Below are positions 25,993-36,381 of a stretch of 64,000 nucleotides of DNA, one piece after another (the first letter of the stretch is position 1; every line of letters starts with the position of its first letter). The stretch is from Archangium gephyra. GTDB taxonomy: Bacteria; Myxococcota; Myxococcia; Myxococcales; Myxococcaceae. Location of the stretch: NCBI RefSeq assembly GCF_001027285.1, contig NZ_CP011509.1, positions 4,100,501 through 4,164,500 on the forward strand. The letters run 5' to 3'. The notes beneath the pieces are model-generated. The model saw nothing but the letters and a program-made list of their open reading frames with translations, was not told the DNA's origin and made no database searches. The position numbers and the translations under genes were made by a program.

Positions 25993-27113
25993 TGATGCGG
26001 AATCGGCTCTTGCTCGGCGTTGGACTGGTATCCCTGGGCGCCCTCTCTTCCTCGTGCAGCAAGGAGTCCCCTCCGCCCGAGTCCAAGCCCGCCACCGCGG
26101 CGGCCCCGGCGCCCGCCCCCGCTCCGGCTCCCGAGGAGCCGCCGAAGCCGAAGATGAGCCACGAGAAGCTCGTGTCCTTCTTCCGCCCGTCCGCCGCGGT
26201 GAAGGCCGCGACGCCGCAGGACACCACGGCGCGGATCGCCCTGGGGCGTCTGCTCTTCTTCGAGAACCGCCTGTCGAAGAACCACGACATCTCCTGCAAC
26301 AGCTGCCACGACCTGGCCACCTTCGGCGTGGACGGCAAGCCCACCTCCGAGGGGCACAAGGGCCAGAAGGGCACGCGCAACGCGCCCACCGTGTTCCACG
26401 CCGCGGGCCACATCGCGCAGTTCTGGGATGGCCGCGCCGCGACGCTCGAGGAGCAGGCCGCGGGTCCGATGATGAATCCGGTGGAGATGGCCATGCCGGA
26501 CGACAAGCGCGTGCTGGCCACGCTCAACTCCATTCCTCAGTACGTGAAGGGCTTCAAGGAGGCCTTCCCGGGCGAGAGGAAGCCGGTGAGCGTGACCAAC
26601 GCCGCGCGGGCCATCGCCGCCTTCGAGCGCAAGCTCCTCACCACGTCGCGCTTCGACAAGTTCCTCGCGGGGGACGAGGGCGCCCTGAGCGAGCAGGAGC
26701 GGCGCGGGCTGGAGCTCTTCGCGGCCTCGGGCTGCACCACGTGCCACAACGGCCCGTCAGTGGGTGGCACCTCGTTCCAGAAGCTGGGCCTCATCGAGGA
26801 GTACCCCACGGGTGACAAGGGCCGCTTCGAGGTGACGAAGAACGAGGAGGACCTGCACAAGTTCCGCGTGCCCACGCTGCGCAACGTGGAGAAGACGGGC
26901 CCCTGGTTCCACGATGGCTCCGTGAAGGAGCTGCCCCAGGCGGTGCGGCTGATGGCGAAGCACCAGCTGGGCATGAGCTTCAGCGACGCCGAGGTGGACG
27001 ACATCGTGGCCTTCCTGAAGAGCCTCACCGGCGAGCTGCCCGGGCCCGAGGTGCTCGCGCCGCCCGCGCTGCCGCCGAGCACGAAGGCCACCCCGAAGCC
27101 GGATCCGACGTAA
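25992..27113 (+). CDS. Di-haem cytochrome c peroxidase, lipoprotein form
   Basis: About 373 residues from the ATG at 25992, 9 nt after GGGAGG (25977-25982); ATG 25995 is equally possible. The signal ends in LGALSSSC, so this paralogue is a lipoprotein, followed by an Ala/Pro linker (about 25-50). Haem motifs are CNSCH and CTTCH. Family markers match those of the 22562-23644 gene closely ([46 protein letters not shown]). It reduces peroxide at the periplasmic face. The two genes probably arose by duplication, one soluble and one membrane-tethered. Confidence 0.93.
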   Translation: MMRNRLLLGVGLVSLGALSSSCSKESPPPESKPATAAAPAPAPAPAPEEPPKPKMSHEKLVSFFRPSAAVKAATPQDTTARIALGRLLFFENRLSKNHDISCNSCHDLATFGVDGKPTSEGHKGQKGTRNAPTVFHAAGHIAQFWDGRAATLEEQAAGPMMNPVEMAMPDDKRVLATLNSIPQYVKGFKEAFPGERKPVSVTNAARAIAAFERKLLTTSRFDKFLAGDEGALSEQERRGLELFAASGCTTCHNGPSVGGTSFQKLGLIEEYPTGDKGRFEVTKNEEDLHKFRVPTLRNVEKTGPWFHDGSVKELPQAVRLMAKHQLGMSFSDAEVDDIVAFLKSLTGELPGPEVLAPPALPPSTKATPKPDPT

Positions 27114-27154
27114 AGGCTCGCCTCCCGGCCTGGGGGGCGCTAGGAAGCGCGGGC

Positions 27155-27571
27155 ATGAGAATGCTCTATTACGCCCACTCCGGGCTGCGCTACCTGGTGC
27201 TCCTGATGGGGCTGGTTGCCGTCGCGTACTTCGCCTTCGGGCTCGCCACGAAGCGGCCCGTGGACAAGTCCGTGCGGATCATCGGCTCCAGCTTCGCGGG
27301 TCTCCTCGACACGCAGATCCTGCTGGGGATCATCCTGCTGGGTGTGTTGCCGGGTTCGGGTTGGCAGTTCTACCCGGCGTTCTGGGGCCACCTGGTGATG
27401 ATGGTGGCGGCGGCGGGCCTCGCGCACGCGCTGCTGGTGATCAACCGCAAGCGCCCCAACCCCGGCTACCTGCTGCCGCTCATCGGCGTGGGCGGGGCGC
27501 TGCTGCTCATCATCGGCGGCATCCTGTCCATCGGCCGGAGTCTGATGGCCAGCACCCCCATCGGCGGGTGA
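27155..27571 (+). CDS. Small four-helix membrane protein
   Basis: 138 residues with four hydrophobic segments (about 10-30, 45-70, 80-95, 105-130). It begins MRMLYYAHSGLRYLVLL; the H-S-G-L-R at the start and the His and Arg in the loops are reminiscent of small haem- or quinone-associated membrane proteins, but no family is certain. It starts 41 bp after the peroxidase gene on the same strand and may be cotranscribed. It ends one base from the convergent decarboxylase gene. Confidence 0.75.
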   Translation: MRMLYYAHSGLRYLVLLMGLVAVAYFAFGLATKRPVDKSVRIIGSSFAGLLDTQILLGIILLGVLPGSGWQFYPAFWGHLVMMVAAAGLAHALLVINRKRPNPGYLLPLIGVGGALLLIIGGILSIGRSLMASTPIGG

Positions 27572-27572
27572 A

Positions 27573-29531
27573 TCAGCAGCGCCGGGCGGCTTCCAGCTCC
27601 GCGTGCATCACCTCCCCGAGTGTCTGGATGAAGCCGCGGATGTAGTCCACCTTGCCGCGGCGCGAGGCCAGGAACGGGTCCATCACCGTGCAGCGCAGCA
27701 CGGCCACCCCTCCGGCCCGGTCGTAGTCCGCGTGGGTGAAGCCGAGCCGCTCCACCGTGGGCAGGGCCGCGCGCCCGTATTCATGTGCGCGCAGCTCCGT
27801 CTTCGTCACGTAGTAGTCCGGGCGCTTCAGCGTGTCCGGGCCCACACTCAGTGCCCGGTAGATGCGGTCCACGAAGCCGTTGGTCCGCTCCAGCGTCTCC
27901 AGGGAGGGGTGCCCCACCGCGAAGCAGACGATGTTCAGGTCCGAGGGCGGTAGCAGCACCAGCTTGAAGGGCGCCCAGTCTCCGCCCGCGATGCGCCGGT
28001 GGAGCGCCATGGCCCCCCTGGCCGTCTCGCCCACCAGCCGCCCGTACCCGCTGGCGTTCAACGGCAGCACCTGGTGGCTCATCCACACGCCGGCCGCCGC
28101 CGCGCCGGGCTTCGAGCCCTCGAAGATGGAGCGGCCCAGGTAGGCGCTCTCGTGGCCTCCCGTGTGGAAGAGATACGGCGCCTCCACCGACACCAGGTCG
28201 CGCACCCGCTTGTCCCGGAACGTGATGCTGCCCGCCGGGTAGGGCATGTACCCCAGTTTGTGCGGATCAATGGTGACCGAGTCCGTCCGCTCCAACGCGC
28301 ACAGGGCCCGGTACACCCCCTCCGTGGGCCACGCCTCCGGCGCGTAGTCCGCGAGCGTCTCCTCATAGGTCCGGCGCTCGCCGTCCGCGCCCCGGGTGAT
28401 GGAGGCCGCGTAGCCGCCCCAGGCCGCATCCGCGTGCAGGTGGAAGGCCATGCCCAGCTCCCGGCCCAGCCGCTCCCGCATGTCCGCGAGCAGATCCAAC
28501 CGGTCCACCGCGCTCTCCTCCGTGGAGCCCATGACGGCCACGCAGGCGATGACCGGCTGCCGGCGCACCGCCAGCGTGCGCAGCGTGTCCTCGAGCGCCA
28601 GGGGAGACATGCGGAAGTTCGTATCCACCGGCACGTGGATGAGCTGCCGCGCACCGATGCCCAGCGCCCGGCACGTCTTCTCCCACGAGTAGTGCGCCGT
28701 GGAGGGCACCAGCACCACGCCGGGCGGCAGCGCGTCCTTGAACTCGGAGGCCAGCCGCAGGCCGAACTCCTGGTAGCCCAGCCCCGCCAGCGAGTGGCGT
28801 GTCACCAGCTCCAGCGCGCGGCCCGCGTCTCCCACCAGCGCTCGCAGGCGCTCCAGCGCGTCCAGGGCGGCCTCGGGCGTCACATTGAGGAGCTGCCACA
28901 GGCTCAGCTCGCTCAACCGCGTCTCCCGGCCATCCGGCAGCCGCACCTCCAGCTTCTTCACTCCCGCCTCCTCCGCGGCGTGCCGCAGTGCCACCGGGAG
29001 GTACTTCACGTTGCGAGCGACCCACAGCGCCTCGAAGTTGGCCACCGTGCCGCCCGAGGTGAGGTGTCCCCAGTACCGCTCCGGCGCATAGCCCACCATC
29101 CGCGCGAGCTGCCCGGCCACCTCCAGCTCCAACCGTGTCGTCACGGGCGAGGCCTCCGCCGACACGTTGTTGGGGTTGTAGAGCATCGTGGCGAAGTAGC
29201 CGATGAGGCTCGCCATCGTGAGGTCCGAGCACATGTGCCCGATGTAGCGGGGGCTGAAGGAGGGCACGCCGCCCTTGAGCTGGCCCAGCAGTCCCAGCAG
29301 CTCCTGCGAGAGCCTCGAGACGGAATCCTCGTAGCCCGGTGCGCGCTTCTCCGCTTCTTGAATCAAGAAGCCGTCCTCGGGGTGGAGGTTGCGGCGCCAG
29401 AAGACGTGGTCGCGGAAGGCCTCGAGCAACAGGCGCTCGAAGGTGTCGGCGTTCTCTCCTTTGGGTCCCAAGAAGAGGGAGCCGAGATCAAGACGTGCGG
29501 GAGACAGGTCCGGGCGGAGGTGCGTGCTCAT
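27573..29531 (-). CDS. PLP-dependent group II amino acid decarboxylase-like enzyme
   Basis: 652 residues from the ATG at 29531; the open frame continues far upstream but only as shadow. Signatures of the family are present: HLTSGGTVANFEALWVARN, the HADAAWGG cofactor-ring motif and the Schiff-base lysine in DPHKLGYMPYPAG (about K425). An N-terminal region of about 100 residues precedes the fold, as in larger tyrosine-decarboxylase- or sphingosine-lyase-like members. It would decarboxylate an aromatic or other amino acid, or cleave a related substrate; the exact one cannot be told. It is divergent from the alternative complex III operon. Confidence 0.88.
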   Translation of the reverse strand: MSTHLRPDLSPARLDLGSLFLGPKGENADTFERLLLEAFRDHVFWRRNLHPEDGFLIQEAEKRAPGYEDSVSRLSQELLGLLGQLKGGVPSFSPRYIGHMCSDLTMASLIGYFATMLYNPNNVSAEASPVTTRLELEVAGQLARMVGYAPERYWGHLTSGGTVANFEALWVARNVKYLPVALRHAAEEAGVKKLEVRLPDGRETRLSELSLWQLLNVTPEAALDALERLRALVGDAGRALELVTRHSLAGLGYQEFGLRLASEFKDALPPGVVLVPSTAHYSWEKTCRALGIGARQLIHVPVDTNFRMSPLALEDTLRTLAVRRQPVIACVAVMGSTEESAVDRLDLLADMRERLGRELGMAFHLHADAAWGGYAASITRGADGERRTYEETLADYAPEAWPTEGVYRALCALERTDSVTIDPHKLGYMPYPAGSITFRDKRVRDLVSVEAPYLFHTGGHESAYLGRSIFEGSKPGAAAAGVWMSHQVLPLNASGYGRLVGETARGAMALHRRIAGGDWAPFKLVLLPPSDLNIVCFAVGHPSLETLERTNGFVDRIYRALSVGPDTLKRPDYYVTKTELRAHEYGRAALPTVERLGFTHADYDRAGGVAVLRCTVMDPFLASRRGKVDYIRGFIQTLGEVMHAELEAARRC

Positions 29532-29601
29532 GAGAGTGACCCGGAGCACTGCAAGCGATACGCCTCGGGCTCGCGGAAGAGATGAGGCCCTGGTGCGCGC
29601 G

Positions 29602-29644
29602 GCAAATGCTGCGCGCGGGAAATGCGCGGGCGCAAATGCTGCGC
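29602..29644. repeat. Direct repeat GCAAATGCTGCGC in divergent promoter region
   Basis: GCAAATGCTGCGC occurs at 29602-29614 and again at 29632-29644, exactly 30 bp apart, with a related GGAAATGCGCGG between them. The 30-bp period places the two copies about three helical turns apart. The region 29532-29774 separates the decarboxylase gene from the complex III operon, so the repeat could be a regulator site for either. No known consensus was matched. Confidence 0.4.
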
Positions 29645-29774
29645 ACCTGACACTTCGCGTGGAAGCACGCGCTCTCTCGGGGTGAGGCCTGCCCGGCCGC
29701 TGGCCTTGCGGTTGCAAAGCGGCGCGATGAGCCGGGCGAGGTGTCCGGACTCTCACGAGGAGGGGCACTCCGCG

Positions 29775-30608
29775 ATGGATACATACGTCCTGAGCCGGCG
29801 CCGGGGGCGGGCACTGGCCGTTGCCGCCTTGCCGATGCTGGCGCTGCTCACCGCGCTGCCCGCGGCGGCGCAGGGAGTGCCCGAGGGGGCACAGCTCTTC
29901 AACCAGCGCTGCGCGAGCTGTCACTCCGTCGGTCAGGGAGACCGGGTGGGCCCGGACCTGATGGGCGTGCTGACGCGCCGTGAGGAGTCCTGGGTCACCA
30001 CCTTCCTGAAGAGCCCGGGCGCGATGATTGACGGAGGCGATCCAATCGCCAACGAGCTGCTCAAGAAGTTCAACGGCATCCGGATGCCGGACCAGCAGCT
30101 CACCGACGACGAGCGCAAGGGCCTGTTCGCGTTCTTCCGGGACTGCGCCGGGAAGGGCAGCTGCCAGCCGGGGGAGACCGGGCCGAAGCTGGCCTCGGAC
30201 GCCACGCCCGAGCAGATCGAGCACGGCCGTCAGCTCTTCGAGGGCCGGGCGGCGCTGACCAACGGTGGCCCGCCGTGCATCGGCTGCCACAACGTGCGTG
30301 ACATTGGCGTGGTGGGCGGCGGCACGCTGGCGCGCGACCTGACCTTCTCCTTCGCGCGGCTGGGCGAGCGCAAGATGACGCCCGCGCTCAAGGACATGGA
30401 CTTCCCGTTGATGAAGGACCTCTACGGGAAGGCGCCGCTGACGGACGCGGAGCAGTACGAGGTGAAGGCATACCTGGCGAGCGTCTCGCGCGACGGCACG
30501 CCGCCCCGGAAGGACCGGGACTTCTTCTACCTGGGCTTCGTGGGGATGGGCGTCGCGTTGGGCTTCATCGGCATCGTCCTGGGCGGCCGTGGCCGCGCGA
30601 AGAACTGA
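29775..30608 (+). CDS. Di-haem c-type cytochrome with C-terminal membrane anchor
   Basis: 277 residues from the ATG at 29775. Signal peptide to about residue 33 (LLTALPAAAQG). First haem motif CASCH with a downstream Met in the GPDLMGV/GIRMPDQ region, second motif CIGCH in GGPPCIGCHNV. A single hydrophobic helix near 250-270 (FFYLGFVGMGVALGFIGIVL) would anchor it to the membrane, haems outside. It is the first gene of the alternative complex III operon, 16 bp before the NarI-like gene, and is not one of the six core subunits. It may accept electrons from the complex or deliver them to the cbb3 oxidase. Confidence 0.9.
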   Translation: MDTYVLSRRRGRALAVAALPMLALLTALPAAAQGVPEGAQLFNQRCASCHSVGQGDRVGPDLMGVLTRREESWVTTFLKSPGAMIDGGDPIANELLKKFNGIRMPDQQLTDDERKGLFAFFRDCAGKGSCQPGETGPKLASDATPEQIEHGRQLFEGRAALTNGGPPCIGCHNVRDIGVVGGGTLARDLTFSFARLGERKMTPALKDMDFPLMKDLYGKAPLTDAEQYEVKAYLASVSRDGTPPRKDRDFFYLGFVGMGVALGFIGIVLGGRGRAKN

Positions 30609-30624
30609 GAGAGCGAGGCGACCC

Positions 30625-31263
30625 GTGAGCAACACGTTCCTCTACGATTCCCTGCCGTACCTGGTGCTGGTGCTCGCCGTGGGCGTGCCCGCCTGGCTGC
30701 GCCACCGTGAGCGGCTCTCCGCCTGGGTGCTGCGGTGGGTGGAGCGCGAGGGTACCGGCTCGGCGGCCGTGTCCCTGGTGGTGGGCGCCACCCTCATGCT
30801 GCTGTGGCACGCGGCCTGTTTCCTCCTGCCGCACCCGGTGCAGCTCTTCATCCGCTCGCCCATGCGCCTCTTCCTCCTGGAGGTGGTGGGGCTCATCGGC
30901 GGGATGATGCTGGCCTGGGGCCTGGTGGCGAGCATCATCCGCAGGCTGTCGAGCCGTGACCCGGGTGCCCGTGCATGGCTGCCCTTCCAGGCGCTGCTGC
31001 TGGCCGAGGTGCTCAATGGCCTCGTCATCGCCGTGGCGTACCGTTGGGCCTCGGCCTGGTACGTGAGCGTGGTGGTGCCGTATCTACGCTCGCTGGTGAC
31101 ACTCCAGCCGGATGCGACGCTCATCGCCCAGCTGCCGCTGACGGTGCGGTTGCACCTCTTCGGGGTGCTCGCGCTGCTGCTCGCCTGGCCCCTCACGCGC
31201 TGGCTGGCCTCGGAATCCTCCGCGCCCGGTCTCGTGTCCGCCCGGGAGGAGACCGCCGGATAG
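30625..31263 (+). CDS. NarI-like membrane cytochrome b subunit
   Basis: 212 residues from the GTG at 30625. Five hydrophobic segments. His residues on or near the helices (RHRE, LLWHAACF, VRLHLFGV) are placed as in the gamma subunit of respiratory nitrate reductase, which binds b haem and quinol. The start FLYDSLPYLVLVLAVGVPAWLR resembles NarI-type proteins. No nitrate reductase catalytic genes are present; the gene lies between the di-haem cytochrome and actA. It may form a quinol-oxidising cytochrome b/c pair with the preceding protein; this is inference. Confidence 0.7.
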   Translation: MSNTFLYDSLPYLVLVLAVGVPAWLRHRERLSAWVLRWVEREGTGSAAVSLVVGATLMLLWHAACFLLPHPVQLFIRSPMRLFLLEVVGLIGGMMLAWGLVASIIRRLSSRDPGARAWLPFQALLLAEVLNGLVIAVAYRWASAWYVSVVVPYLRSLVTLQPDATLIAQLPLTVRLHLFGVLALLLAWPLTRWLASESSAPGLVSAREETAG

Positions 31264-31277
31264 GCGGAGACATCCCC

Positions 31278-31903
31278 ATGATCGACCCGACCCGAGCCTC
31301 GCTGCTCTCCGGTGTGCTGGCCGCCCTCGCGATGGGGGGCTGTGACACCACGCCGGTGAACAACAACCAGAACTACATGCCCGAGCAGCCCATCGCGTTC
31401 TCGCACGCGGTGCACGCCGGCCATTACGAGATCGACTGCCAGTACTGCCACGTGGGCGCGGAGAAGAGCCGGCACGCCGGTATCCCGCACGCCGGGGTGT
31501 GCATGAACTGCCATACCCAGGTGAAGACGGACTCGCCGGAGATCCAGAAGCTCACCCAGGCCGTGAAGCTCAACAAGCCCATCGAGTGGGTGAGGGTGCA
31601 CCGGCTGCCGGACCACGCGTATTTCAACCACGCCAACCACGTCACCGCCGGGCTGGAGTGCCAGAAGTGCCACGGCCCGGTGCAGGAGATGGTGCGGCTG
31701 GAGCAGGCGGAGCCCATGACCATGGGCTGGTGCCTGGACTGCCACCGCCAGACGCAGGAGTCGCGGGCGAAGGCACCGGTGCCGCCGCTGGCATCCGGTG
31801 TGCTTATGGCTTCCGCGTCCGGGGTGCCCACGGTGAAGGCTCCCACCCCCCCGCGCCTCGCACCCTGAATCCTCCCACCGACTGCTCCGGCTGCCACCGC
31901 TGA
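31278..31903 (+). CDS. actA: Alternative complex III subunit ActA, multihaem cytochrome c, frameshifted at a C7 run
   Basis: Signal or lipoprotein start MIDPTRASLLSGVLAALAMGGC, then haem motifs CQYCH, CMNCH, CQKCH and CLDCH. ActA is a pentahaem cytochrome c. In the sequence as given, translation stops at 31868 with only four motifs. A run of seven C lies at 31846-31852; one more C continues the frame to a fifth motif, CSGCH (31883-31897), and a TGA at 31901-31903, three bases before actB. The restored protein has 208 residues. The surrounding operon is tightly packed, so the restored end also fits the gene spacing better. ActA passes electrons within the periplasmic part of the complex. Confidence 0.9.
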
Positions 31904-31906
31904 GGA

Positions 31907-34894
31907 ATGAGCACCATGTCCGAGACGACCCCCAAATACTGGCAGAGCCTGGCCGCGCGGGCCGGAGACCCGGCCGTGCTCGAGCGCTCGCGCAACGAGT
32001 TCGCCGAGGAGCTGCCCGTGGGCGTGGCGGCCCAGCCTCCGGACGCGAGCTCGCGCCGGGACTTCTTCAAGGTGATGGGCCTGAGCGCCGCGGCGGCCAT
32101 GGTGGCCTGCCAGCGCGCGCCCGTGCAGAAGGCGGTGCCCTTCCTCACGAAGCCAGACGAGCTCACCCCCGGTCTGTCCCTCTGGTACGCGTCCACCTGC
32201 GGCGCGTGCAGCGCCCAGTGCGGCGTGCTGCTGAAGACGCGCGATGGCCGCCCCATCAAGGTGGAGGGCAACGCGGAGCACCCGGTGTCCCGCGGTGGCG
32301 TGTGTGCCGTGGGCCAGGCGTCCGTGCTGTCCCTCTACGACGCCAACCGCTCCCGCTGGCCGTCCGTGGGCGGCACGAAGGCCACGTGGGCGAGCCTGGA
32401 CCAGGCCGTCACCGAGGGGCTGCGCAAGGTGGCGGAGGAGGGGAGGGCCATCCGGCTCGTCCTCCCGTGGGTGATGGGGCCCACCGCCGAGGCCGCCGTG
32501 GCACGCTTCCTCGCCGCGTTCCCCACGGCGCGCACGGTGCGCTACGACGCCACGGGTGAGCTGGAGGCCATCGCCGAGGCGCACCGCCTCACGCACGGTG
32601 TGCGCGTGGTGCCGGACTACCGCTTCGACCAGGCGAAGATCATCGCCAGCTTCGGCGCGGACTTCCTGGGCACCTGGGTGTCGCCGGTGGCCTTCACCCG
32701 GCAGTACAGCACGGCGCGCGATGCGGCCGGTACGCGGGAGATGGCGCGGCACTGGCAGCTCGAGCCGCTGATGACGCTGACGGGCGCGAGCGCCGACAAG
32801 CGCGTGCCGGTGGCCGCTTCCGACATGGTGCCCGCGCTGGCGGGGCTGGTGAAGCGGTTGGCCCAGAAGGCCGGCCGCGCCGTGGAAGGCCTCTCGGGCG
32901 TGCCCGTTTCGCGGGTGGATGCCTCGGTGCTGAACACGCTGGCCGACGAGCTGTGGGCCGCGAAGGAGAAGGCCCTGGTGGTGTGTGGCGGCGACGAGCC
33001 CGTGGCGCAGGTGCTGGCCAACCTGGCCAACGAGCTGCTCGGCAATGCCGGCACCACGGTCTCCGTCTCCGGTGGCCTCACCCTGGACGCGGGGGCGATG
33101 GGTTTGGGCGAGCTGCTCGCGGAGCTGGAGGCGAAGCAGGTGGGCGCCGTCCTCTTCCACGGCGTCAACCCGGCCTACACGCACCCTCGGGGCGAGGCGC
33201 TGGCGGAGCTGCTGAAGGACGTGGCGGTGACGGTGGCCACGAGCGACCGGCTCGACGAGACGGCCTCGCTGGTGCGTTTCCATGCGCCGGACCACACGCC
33301 GCTGGAGTCCTGGGGTGATGCCGAGCCCCGGCGGGGCGTGCTGAGCCTGCGCCAGCCGGTGGTGTCTCCGCTGCACGAGACGCGCGGCACGGTGGAGTCC
33401 CTGCTGAAGTGGGCGGGGGTGGAGCAGTCGCACCACGACTTCCTGCGCGCCCGCTGGGAGGCGGAGATCTTCCCGCGCGCCAACGTGGCCACGGGCTTCC
33501 AGGCCTTCTGGGACGAGGCGGTGCGTCAGGGCGTGGCGGTGGTGTTGCCACAGCCGGCCACCACCGAGAGCCCCGCGTTCCGCCCCGAGAGCGTGGCGGC
33601 GGCACTGGCGGGCACGGCGGCGGCGGACGAGGGGCTCGAGCTGGTTCTGTATCAAAAGGTGGGCTTGAGGGACGGCACGCTGGCCAACAACGGCTGGCTG
33701 CAGGAGATGCCGGATCCGATTTCCAAGGCCACCTGGGGCAACTACCTCTGTGTGGCACCCGCCACGGCCACGAAGCTGGGCATCAGCGACGGCCAGGTGG
33801 TGCGGGTGAGTACGGGAGGGAAGACGCTCGCGGTGCCGGCGCTGGTGCAGCCGGGCACGCATCCGCGGGCGCTGGGCCTCGCCATGGGTTACGGCCGGAC
33901 GAAGGTGGGACGTATCGGGAACGCAGTGGGGGAAAACGCCTTCGTCCTGGCCCCTTTCAACAACGGGAAGGTGCGCCACGCGGCGCTCGGGGTGACGCTG
34001 GAGGTGACGCCCGAGACCCGGCCGCTGGCCCTCTCGCAGACACACGCTTCAATGGAGGGGCGTGGGCTGGTGCGCGAGGCCGAGCTGGCGGCGTTCCTCG
34101 CCAACCCGCGCGCGGGCAACGAGCAGGAGGGGGGGCACGGTGGTGGCCACCCGCTCTCCATCTGGTCCGGCCACGAGTACAAGGGCCACAAGTGGGCGCT
34201 GGCGGTGGACTTGAGCGCGTGCACGGGCTGCTCGGCGTGCGTGGTGTCCTGCCAGGCGGAGAACAACATCCCCATCGTGGGCGAGGACGAGGCGCTCCGG
34301 CAGCGCGAGATGCACTGGATGCGCATCGACCGGTACTACGAGGGCGAGCCGGACGCTCCCCGGGTGGTGCACCAGCCGATGATGTGCCAGCACTGCGACA
34401 ACGCTCCGTGCGAGACGGTGTGCCCGGTGCTCGCCACGGTGCACTCGACGGAGGGCCTCAACCAGCAGGTCTACAACCGTTGCGTGGGCACGCGCTACTG
34501 CGCCAACAACTGCCCCACCAAGGTCCGCCGCTTCAACTGGTTCGACTACAAGCACGACGAGCCGCTGGAGCGTCTGGTGCTCAACCCGGACGTGGTGGTG
34601 CGCACGCGCGGCGTGATGGAGAAGTGCTCGCTGTGCGTGCAGCGCATCCAGGAGGGCAAGGCCGAGGCGAAGCGTGATGGGCGCGAGCTGCGGGATGGAG
34701 ACATCCGCACCGCGTGCCAGCAGAGCTGCCCGGCCCAGGCCATCCACTTCGGCGACATCAACGACCCGAACAGCGACGTGGCGAAGCTGGCGAAGAGCGG
34801 GCGCGCCTACCGGCTGCTGGAGGAGATCAACATCGGGCCGGCCGTGACGTACCTCACGAAGATTCGCAACACCGGAAACGGGAGCGCGGAATGA
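31907..34894 (+). CDS. actB: Alternative complex III subunit ActB, molybdopterin-oxidoreductase-like/Fe-S protein
   Basis: 995 residues. A Tat-type segment ([16 protein letters not shown], about 49-64) suggests export with bound clusters. Residues about 90-700 resemble a molybdopterin oxidoreductase, including [11 protein letters not shown]; in known complexes this part has no molybdenum cofactor. The C-terminal about 240 residues are a four-cluster ferredoxin domain: [32 protein letters not shown] and CSLCVQRI ... CQQSCP. It forms the periplasmic electron wire from the quinol site to the cytochromes. It overlaps actC by 4 bp (ATGA). Confidence 0.95.
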   Translation: MSTMSETTPKYWQSLAARAGDPAVLERSRNEFAEELPVGVAAQPPDASSRRDFFKVMGLSAAAAMVACQRAPVQKAVPFLTKPDELTPGLSLWYASTCGACSAQCGVLLKTRDGRPIKVEGNAEHPVSRGGVCAVGQASVLSLYDANRSRWPSVGGTKATWASLDQAVTEGLRKVAEEGRAIRLVLPWVMGPTAEAAVARFLAAFPTARTVRYDATGELEAIAEAHRLTHGVRVVPDYRFDQAKIIASFGADFLGTWVSPVAFTRQYSTARDAAGTREMARHWQLEPLMTLTGASADKRVPVAASDMVPALAGLVKRLAQKAGRAVEGLSGVPVSRVDASVLNTLADELWAAKEKALVVCGGDEPVAQVLANLANELLGNAGTTVSVSGGLTLDAGAMGLGELLAELEAKQVGAVLFHGVNPAYTHPRGEALAELLKDVAVTVATSDRLDETASLVRFHAPDHTPLESWGDAEPRRGVLSLRQPVVSPLHETRGTVESLLKWAGVEQSHHDFLRARWEAEIFPRANVATGFQAFWDEAVRQGVAVVLPQPATTESPAFRPESVAAALAGTAAADEGLELVLYQKVGLRDGTLANNGWLQEMPDPISKATWGNYLCVAPATATKLGISDGQVVRVSTGGKTLAVPALVQPGTHPRALGLAMGYGRTKVGRIGNAVGENAFVLAPFNNGKVRHAALGVTLEVTPETRPLALSQTHASMEGRGLVREAELAAFLANPRAGNEQEGGHGGGHPLSIWSGHEYKGHKWALAVDLSACTGCSACVVSCQAENNIPIVGEDEALRQREMHWMRIDRYYEGEPDAPRVVHQPMMCQHCDNAPCETVCPVLATVHSTEGLNQQVYNRCVGTRYCANNCPTKVRRFNWFDYKHDEPLERLVLNPDVVVRTRGVMEKCSLCVQRIQEGKAEAKRDGRELRDGDIRTACQQSCPAQAIHFGDINDPNSDVAKLAKSGRAYRLLEEINIGPAVTYLTKIRNTGNGSAE

Positions 34895-36381
34895 GCAACC
34901 AGCACACTTCCACCCTCCGGGTGCCGCTCGTCAGCGAGGAGCGCACCCTCGGCCAGCTCACGGAGGAGATCTGCGCCCCCATGGAGCGCAAGCCCTCCCG
35001 CATGTGGTGGGTGGCCTTCGCCCTGGCGGTGGCCACGCTCGCGGTGGGCGTGGGCATGGTCACCTACGAGGTCTCCACGGGTATCGGCGTGTGGGGCCTG
35101 AACAAGACGATCGGCTGGGCCTTCGACATCACCAACTTCGTGTTCTGGGTGGGCATCGGCCACGCGGGCACGCTCATCTCCGCCATCCTCTTCCTCTTCC
35201 GGCAGAAGTGGCGCACGAGCATCAACCGCGCCGCCGAGGCCATGACGCTCTTCGCCGTCATGTGCGCGGCCATCTTCCCGGTCATCCACATGGGCCGGCC
35301 GTGGAACGCCTTCTGGGTGCTGCCGTACCCCAACAGCCGCGGCTCCCTGTGGGTGAACTTCCGCTCGCCGCTCTTGTGGGACGTGTTCGCCATCAGCACG
35401 TACTTCACCATCTCGGCGGTGTTCTGGTACTTCGGCCTCATCCCGGACCTGGCCACGGTGCGCGACAGGGTGAAGGGCGGGCTGAAGAAGGCCGTCTTCA
35501 AGGTGATGTCGTTCGGGTGGACTGGCTCGTCGCGCACCTGGCACCGCTACGAGACGGTGTACCTGCTGCTGGCCGGCCTGGCGACGCCGCTGGTGCTCAG
35601 CGTGCACACCATCGTGTCGTTCGACTTCGCCACCTCGGTCATCCCCGGCTGGCACACCACCATCTTCCCGCCGTACTTCGTGGCCGGCGCGGTGTTCAGC
35701 GGCTTCGCCATGGTGCTGACGCTGATGATCATCACCCGCGTGGTGCTGGGCTTCGAGCACCTCATCACCATCCGCCACCTGGAGAACATGACGAAGGTCA
35801 TCATCGTCACGGGTGGCATCGTGTCGCTGGCCTACGGGACGGAGTTCTTCATCGCCTGGTACTCGGGCAACCCGTACGAGAAGTTCACGTTCATGAACCG
35901 CGCCTTCGGTCCGTACGCGTGGGCGTACTGGACGATGGTGACGTGCAACGTGGTGTCGCCGCACCTGTTCTGGTTCAAGAAGGTGCGCACGTCGCCCGCG
36001 GCCATCTTCGTGCTGTCGCTGGTCATCAACGTGGGCATGTGGTTCGAGCGCTTCGTCATCATCGTGACGTCGCTGCACCGGGACTTCCTGCCCTCGAGCT
36101 GGTCCATGTACACGCCCACGGTCGTCGAGGTGGGCACCTTCGTGGGCACCTTCGGCCTCTTCTTCACGCTGTTCCTGCTGTTCACCCGGGTGCTGCCCAT
36201 CATCTCCATTGGCGAGGTGAAGAGCGTGGCGGCCTTCGCCCGGGGCTCACACGCCCCCGCGCATGACGCCTACCCGGCCCACGGCTCCGAGACTCCGCAC
36301 GAGCACCCGGCCGAGGCGCCGGAGCCCCTGCCCACCCCGGCCCTGGCGGCCGTGGCGGTGCGAAAGGACATGCCGGTATGA
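34891..36381 (+). CDS. actC: Alternative complex III subunit ActC, NrfD-like quinol-binding membrane protein
   Basis: 496 residues with about ten transmembrane helices. Markers include [19 protein letters not shown] and the loops [19 protein letters not shown] and [18 protein letters not shown], characteristic of NrfD/PsrC-family quinone-binding subunits. It holds a quinol-oxidation site near the periplasmic face and may conduct protons. The C-terminus has a His/Ala/Pro-rich tail (about 450-490). The start overlaps actB and the stop overlaps actD, both ATGA. Confidence 0.95.
   Translation: MSNQHTSTLRVPLVSEERTLGQLTEEICAPMERKPSRMWWVAFALAVATLAVGVGMVTYEVSTGIGVWGLNKTIGWAFDITNFVFWVGIGHAGTLISAILFLFRQKWRTSINRAAEAMTLFAVMCAAIFPVIHMGRPWNAFWVLPYPNSRGSLWVNFRSPLLWDVFAISTYFTISAVFWYFGLIPDLATVRDRVKGGLKKAVFKVMSFGWTGSSRTWHRYETVYLLLAGLATPLVLSVHTIVSFDFATSVIPGWHTTIFPPYFVAGAVFSGFAMVLTLMIITRVVLGFEHLITIRHLENMTKVIIVTGGIVSLAYGTEFFIAWYSGNPYEKFTFMNRAFGPYAWAYWTMVTCNVVSPHLFWFKKVRTSPAAIFVLSLVINVGMWFERFVIIVTSLHRDFLPSSWSMYTPTVVEVGTFVGTFGLFFTLFLLFTRVLPIISIGEVKSVAAFARGSHAPAHDAYPAHGSETPHEHPAEAPEPLPTPALAAVAVRKDMPV

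Noticed and set aside
31424-34045. Long minus-strand reading frame opposite actA/actB
   Set aside because: Composition of an antisense shadow; ActA/ActB motifs are all on the plus strand.
34138-34144. Seven-G run in actB as a possible frameshift
   Set aside because: The frame stays correct on both sides; the conserved Fe-S cluster region follows in frame.
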